Source: CAZZCN01 sp964652975
Lineage (GTDB): Bacteria; Bacillota; Clostridia; Saccharofermentanales; UBA5734
DNA: 27,764 bases
Direction of reading: 5' to 3'
Assembly: GCA_964652975.1 (NCBI GenBank)
Contig: CAZZCN010000041.1
Coordinates: 1-27,764, forward strand
Shown piece after piece: positions 8,501 through 17,342 of this stretch (positions are counted from its first letter, which is position 1; each line of letters begins with the position of its first letter). Both the position numbers and the translations under genes were made by a program. Below the pieces are notes generated by a model. It was not told where the DNA came from, did not search any database, and saw only the letters and a list, made by a program, of their open reading frames with translations.

Positions 8501-9760
8501 ATAAGCCCGAATATTTCAGGAGATCTGGGCAAGTTTAATCACCTTGAACAATACAGCGAGATGGCTTTTGACGTTTTTAATCCTGATGCTGGAGCGAAGA
8601 CGGTACAAGTTGAGATTGTAGTTAATAGTGATGAAAAATATTTATGTGCGATTGATAATTATAACAGCAGCGAAACAGTCATTCCTGCTTCCAGTGGCTT
8701 TATAACTAATAAAGTAAGACTTGATAGAATGATTGATAAAGATGGAATAGTTATTAAAAACACAAAATCAATTCTTGCAGATATAAAAAGCATATCGTTT
8801 GTTTTTGGTGACGTGAACAATGGGACCATTTTCTTAGACAACATACGCTTTGGAACATCTTCGCAAGTAACAACCAATAATTATAAGCAATTGTTGAATG
8901 ACAAATTTACGAGTAGCAACAATAAATTTGCCAATTATTCGGGGCTGAAGTTTAATTCAGATTTAGCTAACATTATGAACTGGGATTCAATTGGTTCTGC
9001 CAGTGGTGCTTCATTAAGCGGAGGGTCAAGAGGATATGCCGTTTATAAAGTGGATAATGCAAAGATTGTTGATATTACTGCTTATATACGAAATAGTGAC
9101 TTTGCCTCGACATGGAGCTGGGGATACGCAGCAGGATGGGAAAACGCTAAAACCTCTAAAGTGGACTTAAGTAAAATAACATCTATGTATGTGGGGTCAG
9201 ACGGATTATTGTATACGAAGAATGCCAATGGTAAATGGATGGTTTTATATGGTGAACCATATTATAGTTTTAGATTTCTTTCTGATTGTAACCGACAGCT
9301 TCCTGAAATCCTAAGACCCTTGGTATCAGTTGAATATACGCTGGACGGGACAAATTGGATTTCGACAAATTCTGAAATAATTGACATATCTGCTGGTGGA
9401 GGAGACACCGGAACATATTTCAAAGAGCATCTACAGGTAATATTGTCGGAAGATCTAGTTGTCAAGGGTATCAGAGTAGGAATAGACGCGCAACGTAATA
9501 CGATAATAAAGTCAGGCACGGAAGAAAAGCTGATTTCAATTGATAACTGGAGCGCAGATATTTTTCTTGCCAACGTAAGTATCAAGGGTCATGGTAATCC
9601 TGTTGATGATTTCACCGGCAATCCAGATACAGCAGATAAAGGTCTTGATATGATTGCTTATTTGATATTTGGGTTATTTATAGCAGGATATTTTGTTATT
9701 ATTGCTGGTTTTAAAAGAAAAAAACATTTCATTAGATCAAAAATTCTTGTGCAGAAATAG
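5591..9760 (+). CDS. Multidomain surface O-acetylesterase (SGNH type)
   Basis: A 1389-residue surface enzyme, starting at GTG 5591 behind AAGGAG. Signal peptide 1-35; surface module copy 1 at about 45-293; Ig/cadherin-like domain about 296-382 (FKYTPNAGWSGTDSFKV); sialate-O-acetylesterase-type SGNH hydrolase about 400-895; a jelly-roll CBM-like domain about 895-1090; surface module copy 2 about 1097-1335; hydrophobic segment about 1353-1374 and basic tail. Esterase motifs are intact: SSGQSNMEM (Ser501), WYQGENN (666-672), and D754...HPYDKKPVG (His765). Enzymes of this family remove acetyl groups from sialic acid or from plant glycans such as xylan and mannan; nothing here points to sialic acid. 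NPDTAD (1344-1349) before the hydrophobic segment resembles clostridial NPxTxD sortase signals. It likely deacetylates a polysaccharide at the cell surface. Confidence 0.85.
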   Translation: MLTIRKTAIKILCLILTFQMTVCIFPAFNSASLIEAQSKTSSEIATVTDDCSSAVSRSGVTYSGFNTKDFTATWDSTSPACPDANVLSIQPEWTKKPATATYAVNGATEVRVSNYFFAGSTAWSNNWYNQLERGYNASTGFEASKPYSNILMDPVTERLYVSLPGGKWAEYFDLPGYRFYPCTASDNTDPGAPTTVAPEDPSRLVPYGISIEYSADGTTWNYATKQIVNSIRAPSQYYFETFKGTLPDGVKYVRIGLNDRDTWFDVNTPNSLGNARAWNCGLGKVEIDYTVDGSNNAPVVQNSTYQGYKGLVVNGALSVSDADNDVLQLSITSNSTHGTVTLIGDRFKYTPNAGWSGTDSFKVKANDGLIDSNEGVIILNISADVPAVLPEDTKIEYPLVSSLTLSSVISDGMVLQRDKPIKVWGADYPGRQVEVKIYDELNNQVRNTAVTTGDDGSWMATFSNSIAGSFDKYKIVCTDGSSTKTINDVLFGDVWLSSGQSNMEMQTQYILGAETMLQNANNPNIRFLLVPSIPAGGIGADEPVNPQFDIQGARWGKGDNAEDVKLLSGVSYTFALKLFSKLNTGNAHIPIAILNTALGSTSIEAWTSRRSMEQSSYMKNFLIGLNRYYSRNTFNTAGNLNYNQTTAMFNSKIAPLTNMNIKGFIWYQGENNVGDYNAAQYYKVALNNMMADWSKWFGSETTNLPFVYAQIAPYNYNYTPESLTYFWEGMNEAWAGNPATSAQVPIYDLPLVWDSPSFPYKETVHPYDKKPVGERMSDAAWGLAYDSSEYTAPVYKSKAVNGSRIIATFDHVGAGLKLKDGDTGLKGFAICGTDRVFVNANARITAANTVEVWSDLVKNPVAVTYAFTDANYTSNLYNSINIAAAPFRSDTVDSRYFHRKEFAHCDSATLWMDTGSMTLGGADYQIAWAINAGETTAGNVAIAFDSTQKVEGNASLKLSYTATATNKNISISPNISGDLGKFNHLEQYSEMAFDVFNPDAGAKTVQVEIVVNSDEKYLCAIDNYNSSETVIPASSGFITNKVRLDRMIDKDGIVIKNTKSILADIKSISFVFGDVNNGTIFLDNIRFGTSSQVTTNNYKQLLNDKFTSSNNKFANYSGLKFNSDLANIMNWDSIGSASGASLSGGSRGYAVYKVDNAKIVDITAYIRNSDFASTWSWGYAAGWENAKTSKVDLSKITSMYVGSDGLLYTKNANGKWMVLYGEPYYSFRFLSDCNRQLPEILRPLVSVEYTLDGTNWISTNSEIIDISAGGGDTGTYFKEHLQVILSEDLVVKGIRVGIDAQRNTIIKSGTEEKLISIDNWSADIFLANVSIKGHGNPVDDFTGNPDTADKGLDMIAYLIFGLFIAGYFVIIAGFKRKKHFIRSKILVQK

Positions 9761-9771
9761 GGAGGGTATAT

Positions 9772-11199
9772 ATGAAAAAGGTAGTTATCTTATTTTTAAT
9801 TATGACAATGACATTTTCCTTAACATTTATGTCGGGTTGTAGTGGTAATAAAACCTCGTCAAGTATTGCAAGCAGTTCATCTGCTGATGATAGTGTTGAC
9901 CTTCAGGGAAGAGTGATTAAAATATTTTCTCAATGGGAGATTGACCCTAATAAATTTCTTGCGGCAAATAGAACCTCTACTTACGCACAAGATTTGGCAA
10001 GATGGAATGAAATTCAAAAAGAGTTTAACTGCAAAATCACCACAATTGTTCCAGGAGACTGGACAAAGGTAAATGAACAATATATTACAGCTATAAACAG
10101 CGGTGATGTTATTGCTGATGCTGTGTGCATGGATATAGCTGAAATATATCCTACCTATATTGTGAACAGTCTATTCTCTGCGGTTGACAATTATTTTGAT
10201 TGTTTTAACAAAACAGGAAAAAGCGTTTGGGAGCCAAGCGTTTCAAAGCAGTTAACCTATAACGGAAAATGCTATGGAGTTGCGGAGAAGGGCGATAAAA
10301 TGCCAACCAATGTAGTATTTTTTAATAAAAGAATATTCAGCCAATATGACCAGCTAAAAAATTATGATTTATATCAGCTGGTAAAAGATAAAAAGTGGAC
10401 ATGGGACAAATATCGTGAAGTAGCCAAGGCGGCGACAATTTATGCCTCTGATGGATCTGTTGAGGTTATGGGTGTTGCCGGGCAAGGCCAGCCGGGTGCT
10501 ACAATAAATACATCCCTCATTACTTCTAATGGAAACTTTTTTGTGGATTATTCAAATGGACAACATACCTACTCACTTGATAAGACTTCTGCACTTAAGG
10601 CGATGAATTTAACTTATGATATGGCATGGATTGATAAGAGTATAGGAGTTACAGGCATTTTCAGTGGTTGGACCGGGTCACAGGATGCATGGCAGAAAGG
10701 TAAGTGTGCTTTATACTTCGGTGAACTATGGCAAAGCATTAATTACAAAAAAACCATGGCGAATGACCAGTTTGGAATTTTACCAATACCTATGGGTCCT
10801 GATATGAAGGATTATGTCAATGATTATTCTAAAGGTCCAATCTGGGGGATTGTACCTGGTGCAAAGAGCCCTGAAAATATTGGTAAGGTCATTGAGGCAA
10901 TTATAAGACCCCAATCTTGGAAACTATCAGCAGCCAAGTCTGTTGAAAACAGAGTATGCGACCAGGAATCTCTTGATATTCTGGTTTCATTGGCAAAGAA
11001 CCCAACCTACTCTTATTATCAAGGTTATAATCAGCTCGTGAGCTATGTTCTTTGGTCTGATTATGGTATTCCATCAAAAATACCGCCTGCAACAATTGCG
11101 GCTTCAAGAAAACAAATAGTTCAAATGGATATTAATAACGCATGGACAACTAGAAAGCAGACACTATCTACTGCTGAATCTGTTGCTACTACCCCTTAA
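9772..11199 (+). CDS. Extracellular solute-binding lipoprotein (family 1)
   Basis: A 475-residue sugar-binding lipoprotein. Lipobox FMSGC puts the lipidated cysteine at residue 23, followed by a Ser-rich spacer to about residue 45. The rest has the family 1 solute-binding look: KIFSQWEIDP, a conserved NKRIF strand, the Trp-rich W-x-WD-KYREVAKAAT hinge region, and GILPIPMGPD near the middle. Such proteins collect oligosaccharides for MalF/MalG-type permeases. It starts 11 bp after the esterase gene with a GGGAGGG site. No permease is directly adjacent; it could serve either pair (15523/16422 or 22202/23153). Since the first pair already has the fused binding protein at 12552, the second pair is my guess. 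Ligand not readable. Confidence 0.85.
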   Translation: MKKVVILFLIMTMTFSLTFMSGCSGNKTSSSIASSSSADDSVDLQGRVIKIFSQWEIDPNKFLAANRTSTYAQDLARWNEIQKEFNCKITTIVPGDWTKVNEQYITAINSGDVIADAVCMDIAEIYPTYIVNSLFSAVDNYFDCFNKTGKSVWEPSVSKQLTYNGKCYGVAEKGDKMPTNVVFFNKRIFSQYDQLKNYDLYQLVKDKKWTWDKYREVAKAATIYASDGSVEVMGVAGQGQPGATINTSLITSNGNFFVDYSNGQHTYSLDKTSALKAMNLTYDMAWIDKSIGVTGIFSGWTGSQDAWQKGKCALYFGELWQSINYKKTMANDQFGILPIPMGPDMKDYVNDYSKGPIWGIVPGAKSPENIGKVIEAIIRPQSWKLSAAKSVENRVCDQESLDILVSLAKNPTYSYYQGYNQLVSYVLWSDYGIPSKIPPATIAASRKQIVQMDINNAWTTRKQTLSTAESVATTP

Positions 11200-11244
11200 T
11201 CAGATATAAAAGGAAAGCGAAGCTAAAGTGGAGGAATAAGGGAA

Positions 11245-12516
11245 ATGAAAAAAAGATTATTGTGTGGAATGGCTATGCTTTTATTAATTGCAATAGGGAG
11301 TAGTGCGTTTACTGGTTGTGAAAATAAAGGGACCAGTTCTGATAGCACGAAAAATACAAACTCGAGTAAAACAGCAAGCCAAACAGATCAAGCGAGCTCA
11401 GAAAAAACCTCACAACAAAATATTGACAGCAGTCCTCCTGCTGTTAAGGTTCAGAATGTTGCATCTTTTAAATTACAGTTCCCATACAATAATAATAAGC
11501 GTCCATTGAATGAAGTTATCGGTGCTACCCATGCAGGTGGTTTATATAATTTTACCAGCAAGCCGTTTATTTATGAAGGCGCAGAGACTCTGCTCAATGA
11601 TTTGGGAACAAGGGCGATTAAACTTTGGCTTACCTTTCAATATGCACAGTCTTATACTTTCAATAGCAATTGGAGCAGCATAAATAATTTGACGGAGCTT
11701 GCCAAAACAGATTATTATAAAAATGTTTTTGATATGCCCTTTAAAACGATTGTCTTAGAGATTCAAGAGCTTTGTTTACCTGATATCAAGTCTGAGATGA
11801 GTTTGAGCCAGGCTGAAAAAGAATCCATATTCAAGGAAGATTATGAACTGGCAAAATATCTGTTGCAAACTTATAAGGGGAAAAATAAAATATTCATCCT
11901 TCAAAACTGGGAAGGGGATAATTTCATCGGGCGTGATGCAAGCACGACTACTGTGCAAAACATGGTGGATGTTATTAATATTAGGCAGGATGCGGTTGAT
12001 AAGGCCAAGAAAGATATCGGTACGGATGGTTGCTATGTCTTTCATGCGGCGGAGGTGAACAAGATCAGTAGCGATTGGTCAGGAACCAAGTTGGTAGATG
12101 GCGCTTTACTAAAAACACATTGTGACCTTTATTCGTATTCAAACTGGGAGACGAGTAGCAGCTCTCAGCAACTTACAGATAACTTGAATTATTTAGCAAA
12201 GCAAACGCCTGATAGCAAGACGTTTGGATCAAAGAATATTATTCTTGGTGAATTTGGTGCTGCAGAGAACGTTTGGGGTGGAGATAACATTCAGCTTGTG
12301 ATTACTCAGGCACAGGCAGAAACAGCCCTCAATTGGGGAGTTCAATATTTATTTTACTGGGAATTATATTGTAATGAAACAAATGATACCTGGAACCAAA
12401 CGGGGCGTCCAAAAAATGATGACCTGGAAGGATTATGGCTAATAAGACCTGATGGGACCAAATCCTTGGTATGGGATTATTTTCAGTCGTTATTCAAAAA
12501 AGGTATATGGAAATAG
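11245..12516 (+). CDS. Lipoprotein with glycoside-hydrolase-like barrel
   Basis: A 423-residue lipoprotein, lipidated at Cys25 (FTGC), with a Ser/Thr-rich spacer to about residue 70. Residues about 85-420 form a domain also found in the middle of the 24336 product. Shared blocks are PLNE-x-IGATH (87-95), ILQNWEGDN (218-226), AEVNK (269-273), YSNWET (298-303), IILGEFGAAEN (332-342), FYWEL (370-374) and GLWLIRPDGTK (396-406). An Asn-x-Glu late in the first half and Gly-Glu-Phe-Gly in the second is the pattern of clan GH-A retaining hydrolases, making E223 the likely acid/base and E336 the likely nucleophile. I cannot place it in a numbered family. It lies between two solute-binding proteins, as expected of an enzyme that trims incoming oligosaccharides at the membrane. 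Confidence 0.65.
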   Translation: MKKRLLCGMAMLLLIAIGSSAFTGCENKGTSSDSTKNTNSSKTASQTDQASSEKTSQQNIDSSPPAVKVQNVASFKLQFPYNNNKRPLNEVIGATHAGGLYNFTSKPFIYEGAETLLNDLGTRAIKLWLTFQYAQSYTFNSNWSSINNLTELAKTDYYKNVFDMPFKTIVLEIQELCLPDIKSEMSLSQAEKESIFKEDYELAKYLLQTYKGKNKIFILQNWEGDNFIGRDASTTTVQNMVDVINIRQDAVDKAKKDIGTDGCYVFHAAEVNKISSDWSGTKLVDGALLKTHCDLYSYSNWETSSSSQQLTDNLNYLAKQTPDSKTFGSKNIILGEFGAAENVWGGDNIQLVITQAQAETALNWGVQYLFYWELYCNETNDTWNQTGRPKNDDLEGLWLIRPDGTKSLVWDYFQSLFKKGIWK

Positions 12517-12551
12517 AAGATATTATTCAATGAAAGGGGCAAATAATAAAA

Positions 12552-15506
12552 ATGCATTTTAGTAGATTTAGATATAGCATGAAAACAACTTCTCGTAAAC
12601 TATTGGCATTTATTTTTATTTTCTCTATTGTGATTAATATTTCCAGTGCAAATGTTGTAGCTCTTGAAACTAATAATGTAGGGAAAACTGTTTCCACAAT
12701 TGCTGCAAATCCAGATTCACAAGTAATTTCTGTAAACTCTTATGAGGAGTATTACAGTAAAATCAGCGGATATAGTTACGGCAGTAAATCTATGATTATC
12801 AATGCTGTAGACACATCAAATTCAATGAAAACGATTGTGAAAAATAAAACGGATTATAATACAGACAAAGATGTTTTATACACAAGCGAGGACGGATATG
12901 CAGAGTGGACATTCGAGGTAGATGCACCTGGTCTTTATAATATTGCCGCTGACTATTATTCGGTTAGTGGAAGAAGTGCAAATATTGAAAGAGAGCTTAG
13001 TATTGATGGGAAAATACCTTTTACCGAGGCGTCCCATATTACGTTTCAAAGAATGTGGCAGAATGATTTATCTGGATATAAAATTGTAAATGGAACAAAA
13101 GTTTTTAAAATGAATAAGGCAGGCAATGATATTATTCCTGAACAGGTCGAGCATTTAGAATTTCAGAGACAAAATTTTGACGATGCTTCTGGCTATTATA
13201 ATGGAGCATTTGCATTTTATTTTTCAAAAGGAAAACATACGATTAGATTAACGTCCACCATAGAACCATGTGTATTAAAAAGTATCATTCTTTACAAAGC
13301 GGATGTTCCTGCTACTTATGCTGAATATAGCAAGCGCTATCAAAATAAGACAGAATATACTAGAGAAGCTATTAAAATACAGGGTGAATCTGCTGATTAT
13401 AAATCGGATACGATGATTTCACTTGCAACCGATAGGGCGTCAGCAGATACAGAGCCTCAGGATGCCATGAAAAGCAAGCTCAATACAATTGGCGGAAGCA
13501 ACTGGGGTATCCCTAAACAGTGGATTGAATGGAATATTAATGTGCCAGAGGATGGTTTATATAAAATTGATATGCGGGTAAGACAGAATATCAAATCAGG
13601 CATATCTTCCAGCAGAAGTCTATTTATTGATGGAAACATACCATTTAAGGAATGTTCCTCTATTAGCGTTAAATATAACAGCAACTGGCAAATTTACAGA
13701 ATTGGTGATGGCAAGAGCAATTATTTGTTTTACTTATCAAAAGGAAATCACATCTTTAAGCTTCAAGTGACAATAGGAGAGGTGGCTGATGATTTTCGTA
13801 CGGCTCAGAAAATAGTGAAAAATTTGAACAATGCCTACAGAAAGATTATTATGCTTACAGGTAGAACACCTGACCCTTATAGGGACTATCACATCGAAAA
13901 AGCCATGCCGGAAGTGATAAGCACCTTTAAAACAGAAGCAACACAGCTCAGGGATATTTCAAATCACTTGATAAAAATATCCGGTAAAAGAGGCAGCACA
14001 AATGCTGTGTTAGATAATCTTGCCTTACAACTTAAAAGCTTTATAAAAGACCCGTTAACAATTACTTCAAGGTTAAACGATTTTTCAGGGAATATTTCTG
14101 CACTGGGAAACTGGGTGCTTGATGTTACCAACCAGCCACTTGAAATCGATTATATTGAGCTTTTGTCGCCAACAGAAAGCAGCCCGAAGGTATCATCAGG
14201 ATTTTTAAACAATTTTGTCTTTCAAACCAAATCCTTTATTGGTTCATTTATTCAGGATTATTCTCTGTTAGGATTTGATAGCAAGGTTGACAAAAAGCTG
14301 AATATCTGGGTGCAGACGGGTCGAGATCAGGCACAGGTAATTAACAGTCTTATACAGAAAAATTTTACAACAAAATATGCAATTGGCGTGGATATAAAAA
14401 TAGTTTCGAGCAATTTAATGCTCACAAACATGTCACAGCTTTTATCTGCAACGGTTGCTGGATTAGGTCCTGATGTGGCACTGATGATGAATAATCTGGA
14501 GACTCAAAATTATGCCTCAAGAGGTGCATTACATAATATTGGCAGTTATTCTGACTTTAGCAGTATTATTAAACGGTTTAATAATAACGCTATGATACCA
14601 TTTACATATAACGGGGGTTATTATGCCTTGCCAGAAACGCAGAGCTGTTTAATGACCTTCTATCGCACAGACATATTTAAAGAGCTTGGACTTTCGGTTC
14701 CAAAATCGTGGGACGATGTTTACGAATTGATAGGGAAACTGCAAAAAAACAATTTAGAGTTTGGTATACCTGGTGGCAGTACGGATGCAGATATGTATTT
14801 TTATGGGACGTTGCTTAATCAGTTTGGTGGACAATTTTATACAAACGACCAGAAAAAATCAGCGTTGGATTCTAAGATTGCGCTCGCCTGCTTTAAAATG
14901 TGGACGGAATTGTATTCTAACTATGGGGTGCCTATTGATTATGATGCGCAGAATCGATTTAGAACAGGCGAAATGCCTATCGTATTGGCAGATTCTACTT
15001 TTTATAATAATCTAAGCGTTTTTGCACCTGAATTAAAAGGGGAATGGTCATTCGTCACTCTTCCAGGAGTTCGACAACCGGATGGCGCGATAAAGAACGA
15101 TTCAGCAACAGCCGGGCTTTGTTGTTTTATGCTGGAGCAAAGTAAAAGCAAGGACGCTGCCTGGGAATTTATGAAGTGGTGGACATCAACCGGTACTCAG
15201 ATTTCATATGGCAGAGGTATTGAAAGTATTCAAGGTGCTGCGGCACGTTATCCCTCTGCAAATATGGAGGCGTTAAAGTCGCTCCCTTGGAATTCCAATG
15301 ATATGAAAACATTATTATCGCAGCTTGGTAATTCAAAGCCTAATCCTGAGGTTCCAGGCGGTTACTATACGGGAAGATATATTGAAAACGCCCTTCGTGA
15401 GGTTCTTTCTTTTAACGTTGACCCTCGTGAAACCTTGCTTGATTATGTAACAACGATTAACGATGAAATTCATTATAAACGGCAGGAATTTGGGCTTGCA
15501 AACTGA
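12552..15506 (+). CDS. Solute-binding protein fused to CBM-like domains
   Basis: A 984-residue protein, over twice the usual length for a family 1 solute-binding protein. An N-terminal signal/anchor segment spans about 10-38 (no lipobox). Two jelly-roll-like domains follow (about 57-255 and 270-425); both carry W-x-F/I-x-V-x-x-x-G-LYNI/YKID and a (L/F)-SIDG / LFIDG-(K/N)-IPF strand, which shows that they are homologous repeats. A helical stretch lies at about 445-530. The solute-binding domain fills about 577-984 (KLNIWVQTGRDQ, VALMMNNLET, MTFYRTDIFKELGL, VPKSWDDVYELIGKL, AWEFMKWWTS). The SD AAAGGGG is 12 bases from the ATG, slightly far. The next gene is a permease starting 16 bp downstream, so this is its binding subunit. 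I recall similar large fusions near DUF5696/YIP1 genes in Paenibacillus. Confidence 0.8.
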   Translation: MHFSRFRYSMKTTSRKLLAFIFIFSIVINISSANVVALETNNVGKTVSTIAANPDSQVISVNSYEEYYSKISGYSYGSKSMIINAVDTSNSMKTIVKNKTDYNTDKDVLYTSEDGYAEWTFEVDAPGLYNIAADYYSVSGRSANIERELSIDGKIPFTEASHITFQRMWQNDLSGYKIVNGTKVFKMNKAGNDIIPEQVEHLEFQRQNFDDASGYYNGAFAFYFSKGKHTIRLTSTIEPCVLKSIILYKADVPATYAEYSKRYQNKTEYTREAIKIQGESADYKSDTMISLATDRASADTEPQDAMKSKLNTIGGSNWGIPKQWIEWNINVPEDGLYKIDMRVRQNIKSGISSSRSLFIDGNIPFKECSSISVKYNSNWQIYRIGDGKSNYLFYLSKGNHIFKLQVTIGEVADDFRTAQKIVKNLNNAYRKIIMLTGRTPDPYRDYHIEKAMPEVISTFKTEATQLRDISNHLIKISGKRGSTNAVLDNLALQLKSFIKDPLTITSRLNDFSGNISALGNWVLDVTNQPLEIDYIELLSPTESSPKVSSGFLNNFVFQTKSFIGSFIQDYSLLGFDSKVDKKLNIWVQTGRDQAQVINSLIQKNFTTKYAIGVDIKIVSSNLMLTNMSQLLSATVAGLGPDVALMMNNLETQNYASRGALHNIGSYSDFSSIIKRFNNNAMIPFTYNGGYYALPETQSCLMTFYRTDIFKELGLSVPKSWDDVYELIGKLQKNNLEFGIPGGSTDADMYFYGTLLNQFGGQFYTNDQKKSALDSKIALACFKMWTELYSNYGVPIDYDAQNRFRTGEMPIVLADSTFYNNLSVFAPELKGEWSFVTLPGVRQPDGAIKNDSATAGLCCFMLEQSKSKDAAWEFMKWWTSTGTQISYGRGIESIQGAAARYPSANMEALKSLPWNSNDMKTLLSQLGNSKPNPEVPGGYYTGRYIENALREVLSFNVDPRETLLDYVTTINDEIHYKRQEFGLAN

Positions 15507-15522
15507 AGAAAGAGGGACGAAT

Positions 15523-16419
15523 GTGTTAACATATTTTTTATCAAGAATAAAGCAAAAAAGCAATATTTTGCTAATGCTTGCACCTTTCATGATTTTATTT
15601 TTCGTCTTTACTGTTTTGCCGGTGGGTCGTTCAATTTATTATTCTTTTACAAGCTTTAATATCATACAAACACCTAAATTTATTGGTGTTGATAATTACT
15701 TGCGCTTATTTCTCCATGATGATGTGTTTTTAATCGCGATAAAAAACACTTTCATTTTTGCAGCAATTACTGGACCAATAAGTTTCTTTTTGTGCTTTTT
15801 TCTTGCATGGTTGATTAATGATTTAGGTAAAAAAATGCGTATGGTTTTTACAATACTGTTTTATGCACCTTCCATGTCAGGGGCTGTAGCAACTGTCTGG
15901 GCTATCATATTTAGCGCAGACCGATATGGTTATGCAAACAGTATTTTTCTATCTCTTGGCATTATCGCAGAGCCTGTCAAGTGGTTGAAAGATCCGCACT
16001 ACATTTTAATGACTATTATTATTGTTCAAATCTGGATGAGTCTTGGTACGAGCTTTCTTGCATTTATCGCTGGCTTACAAGGTGTAGATAAATCGCTTTA
16101 CGAGTCCGGGGCCGTTGACGGTATTAAAAATCGTTGGCAGGAAGTCTGGTTCATTACACTGCCATCTATGAAACCACAACTTATGTTTGGTGCTGTTATG
16201 CAGATAACTGCTGCTTTTTCTGTGAGTGATATTGCAAATAATTTAGCAGGCTTTCCATCTGTTGATTACTCCGCTCAGACAGTTGTAACACATTTGTTAG
16301 ATTACGGCATGATAAGGTTTGAATTTGGTTATGCTTCTTCCATCGCAACAATTTTGTTTTTTATTATGATAGCAACAAATAAAATTGTTCAAAAGTTGCT
16401 GAACAGGGTGGGGGATTAA
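15523..16419 (+). CDS. Sugar ABC permease, MalF type
   Basis: An inner-membrane permease of about 298 residues with six hydrophobic helices and the EAA loop that docks the ATPase (YESGAVDGIKNRWQEVWF...LPSMKP). I place the start at GTG 15523 because GAGGG (15512-15516) sits about seven bases before it. An upstream in-frame ATG at 15463 would lie inside the previous gene and lacks a ribosome site; an ATG at 15521 is out of frame and stops at once. It pairs with the next gene, three bases away, and the 984-residue binding protein upstream. No ATP-binding subunit is coded in the window. Confidence 0.9.
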   Translation: MLTYFLSRIKQKSNILLMLAPFMILFFVFTVLPVGRSIYYSFTSFNIIQTPKFIGVDNYLRLFLHDDVFLIAIKNTFIFAAITGPISFFLCFFLAWLINDLGKKMRMVFTILFYAPSMSGAVATVWAIIFSADRYGYANSIFLSLGIIAEPVKWLKDPHYILMTIIIVQIWMSLGTSFLAFIAGLQGVDKSLYESGAVDGIKNRWQEVWFITLPSMKPQLMFGAVMQITAAFSVSDIANNLAGFPSVDYSAQTVVTHLLDYGMIRFEFGYASSIATILFFIMIATNKIVQKLLNRVGD

Positions 16420-16421
16420 TT

Positions 16422-17303
16422 GTGGCTGATATGGTGAAATATGGAAATAAATCTATTTTAAAAGTGAAAACTGTCAATCGTTCTCTTGGTGGTAATATTG
16501 CAATTTTCCTATTGCTGCTTATAATGAGTGCTTTTATGGTTTTGCCACTTCTTTTTGTTATTTCAAATGCATTTAAGCCGTTAGACGAATTGTTTTTATT
16601 TCCGCCAAAGTTTTTTGTTCAAAATCCGTCTATTCAAAATTTTGTTGACTTGTTCAATTTAATGAATAACTCATGGGTGCCATTTTCAAGATATATTTTT
16701 AATACGATTTTTATTACAGTTGTTGGAACCTTTGGACATGTTTTTTTTGCATCTATGGCTGCTTATGTTCTTGCAAAGCATCGGTTTTGGGGGTCGAAAG
16801 CATTATTTAATATTGTAGTGCTTTCACTTATGTTTTCTGCCAGCGTTACACAGGTGCCAAACTATTTGACAATTGCACGATTAGGATGGATCGATAATTT
16901 GTCGGCTATAATTGTGCCATCTTTTTGTGCTAGCCTTGGTCTTTATTTAATGAAACAATTTATGGAACTGGTGCATGACTCATTGCTTGAATCTGCACGA
17001 ATAGATGGAGCGAAGGAATTTCAAATCTATTGGAAGATTGTAATGCCTGTCATTAAGCCGGCATGGATTACACTGATTATTTTACAAATTCAAAGTCTTT
17101 GGAGCGTGTCAAGTGGATACATATATAGCGAACAGTTAAAGACATTATCACAGGCTATTCTTCAAATCGTGCAAGGTGGAATAGCACGTGCAGGTGCAGC
17201 AAGTGCAGTGGGCCTGATTATGCTATCTGTTCCGATAACAGCATTTGTTTTATCGCAAGCGCAGATAATAGAAACTATGGGAACTTCGGGAATTAAAGAA
17301 TAG
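16422..17303 (+). CDS. Sugar ABC permease, MalG type
   Basis: A 293-residue inner-membrane permease, second half of the MalF/MalG-type pair. The EAA loop is clear: LLESARIDGAKEFQIYWKIV followed by MPVIKP. The start is GTG 16422, two bases after the previous stop, with GGTGGGGG seven bases upstream. The PLLFVISNAFKP segment after the first helix is typical of MalG-type subunits. It probably transports an oligosaccharide together with the 15523 product, energised by a shared ATPase coded elsewhere. Confidence 0.9.
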   Translation: MADMVKYGNKSILKVKTVNRSLGGNIAIFLLLLIMSAFMVLPLLFVISNAFKPLDELFLFPPKFFVQNPSIQNFVDLFNLMNNSWVPFSRYIFNTIFITVVGTFGHVFFASMAAYVLAKHRFWGSKALFNIVVLSLMFSASVTQVPNYLTIARLGWIDNLSAIIVPSFCASLGLYLMKQFMELVHDSLLESARIDGAKEFQIYWKIVMPVIKPAWITLIILQIQSLWSVSSGYIYSEQLKTLSQAILQIVQGGIARAGAASAVGLIMLSVPITAFVLSQAQIIETMGTSGIKE

Positions 17304-17342
17304 CGCTATTTTTTAGTACGGATATTTTAGGGGGTGGAGTTG

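Noticed and set aside
5591..9760. Sialic acid degradation
   Set aside because: The esterase family name comes from sialate esterases, but no sialic acid lyase, epimerase or kinase is nearby and the family also deacetylates plant glycans.
17295..17314. AATAGCGCTATT palindrome followed by T run after the MalG-type permease gene
   Set aside because: The stem outside the GCGC centre is all A-U with one G-U pair, too weak for a convincing terminator, and it overlaps the stop codon in what looks like a continuous operon.
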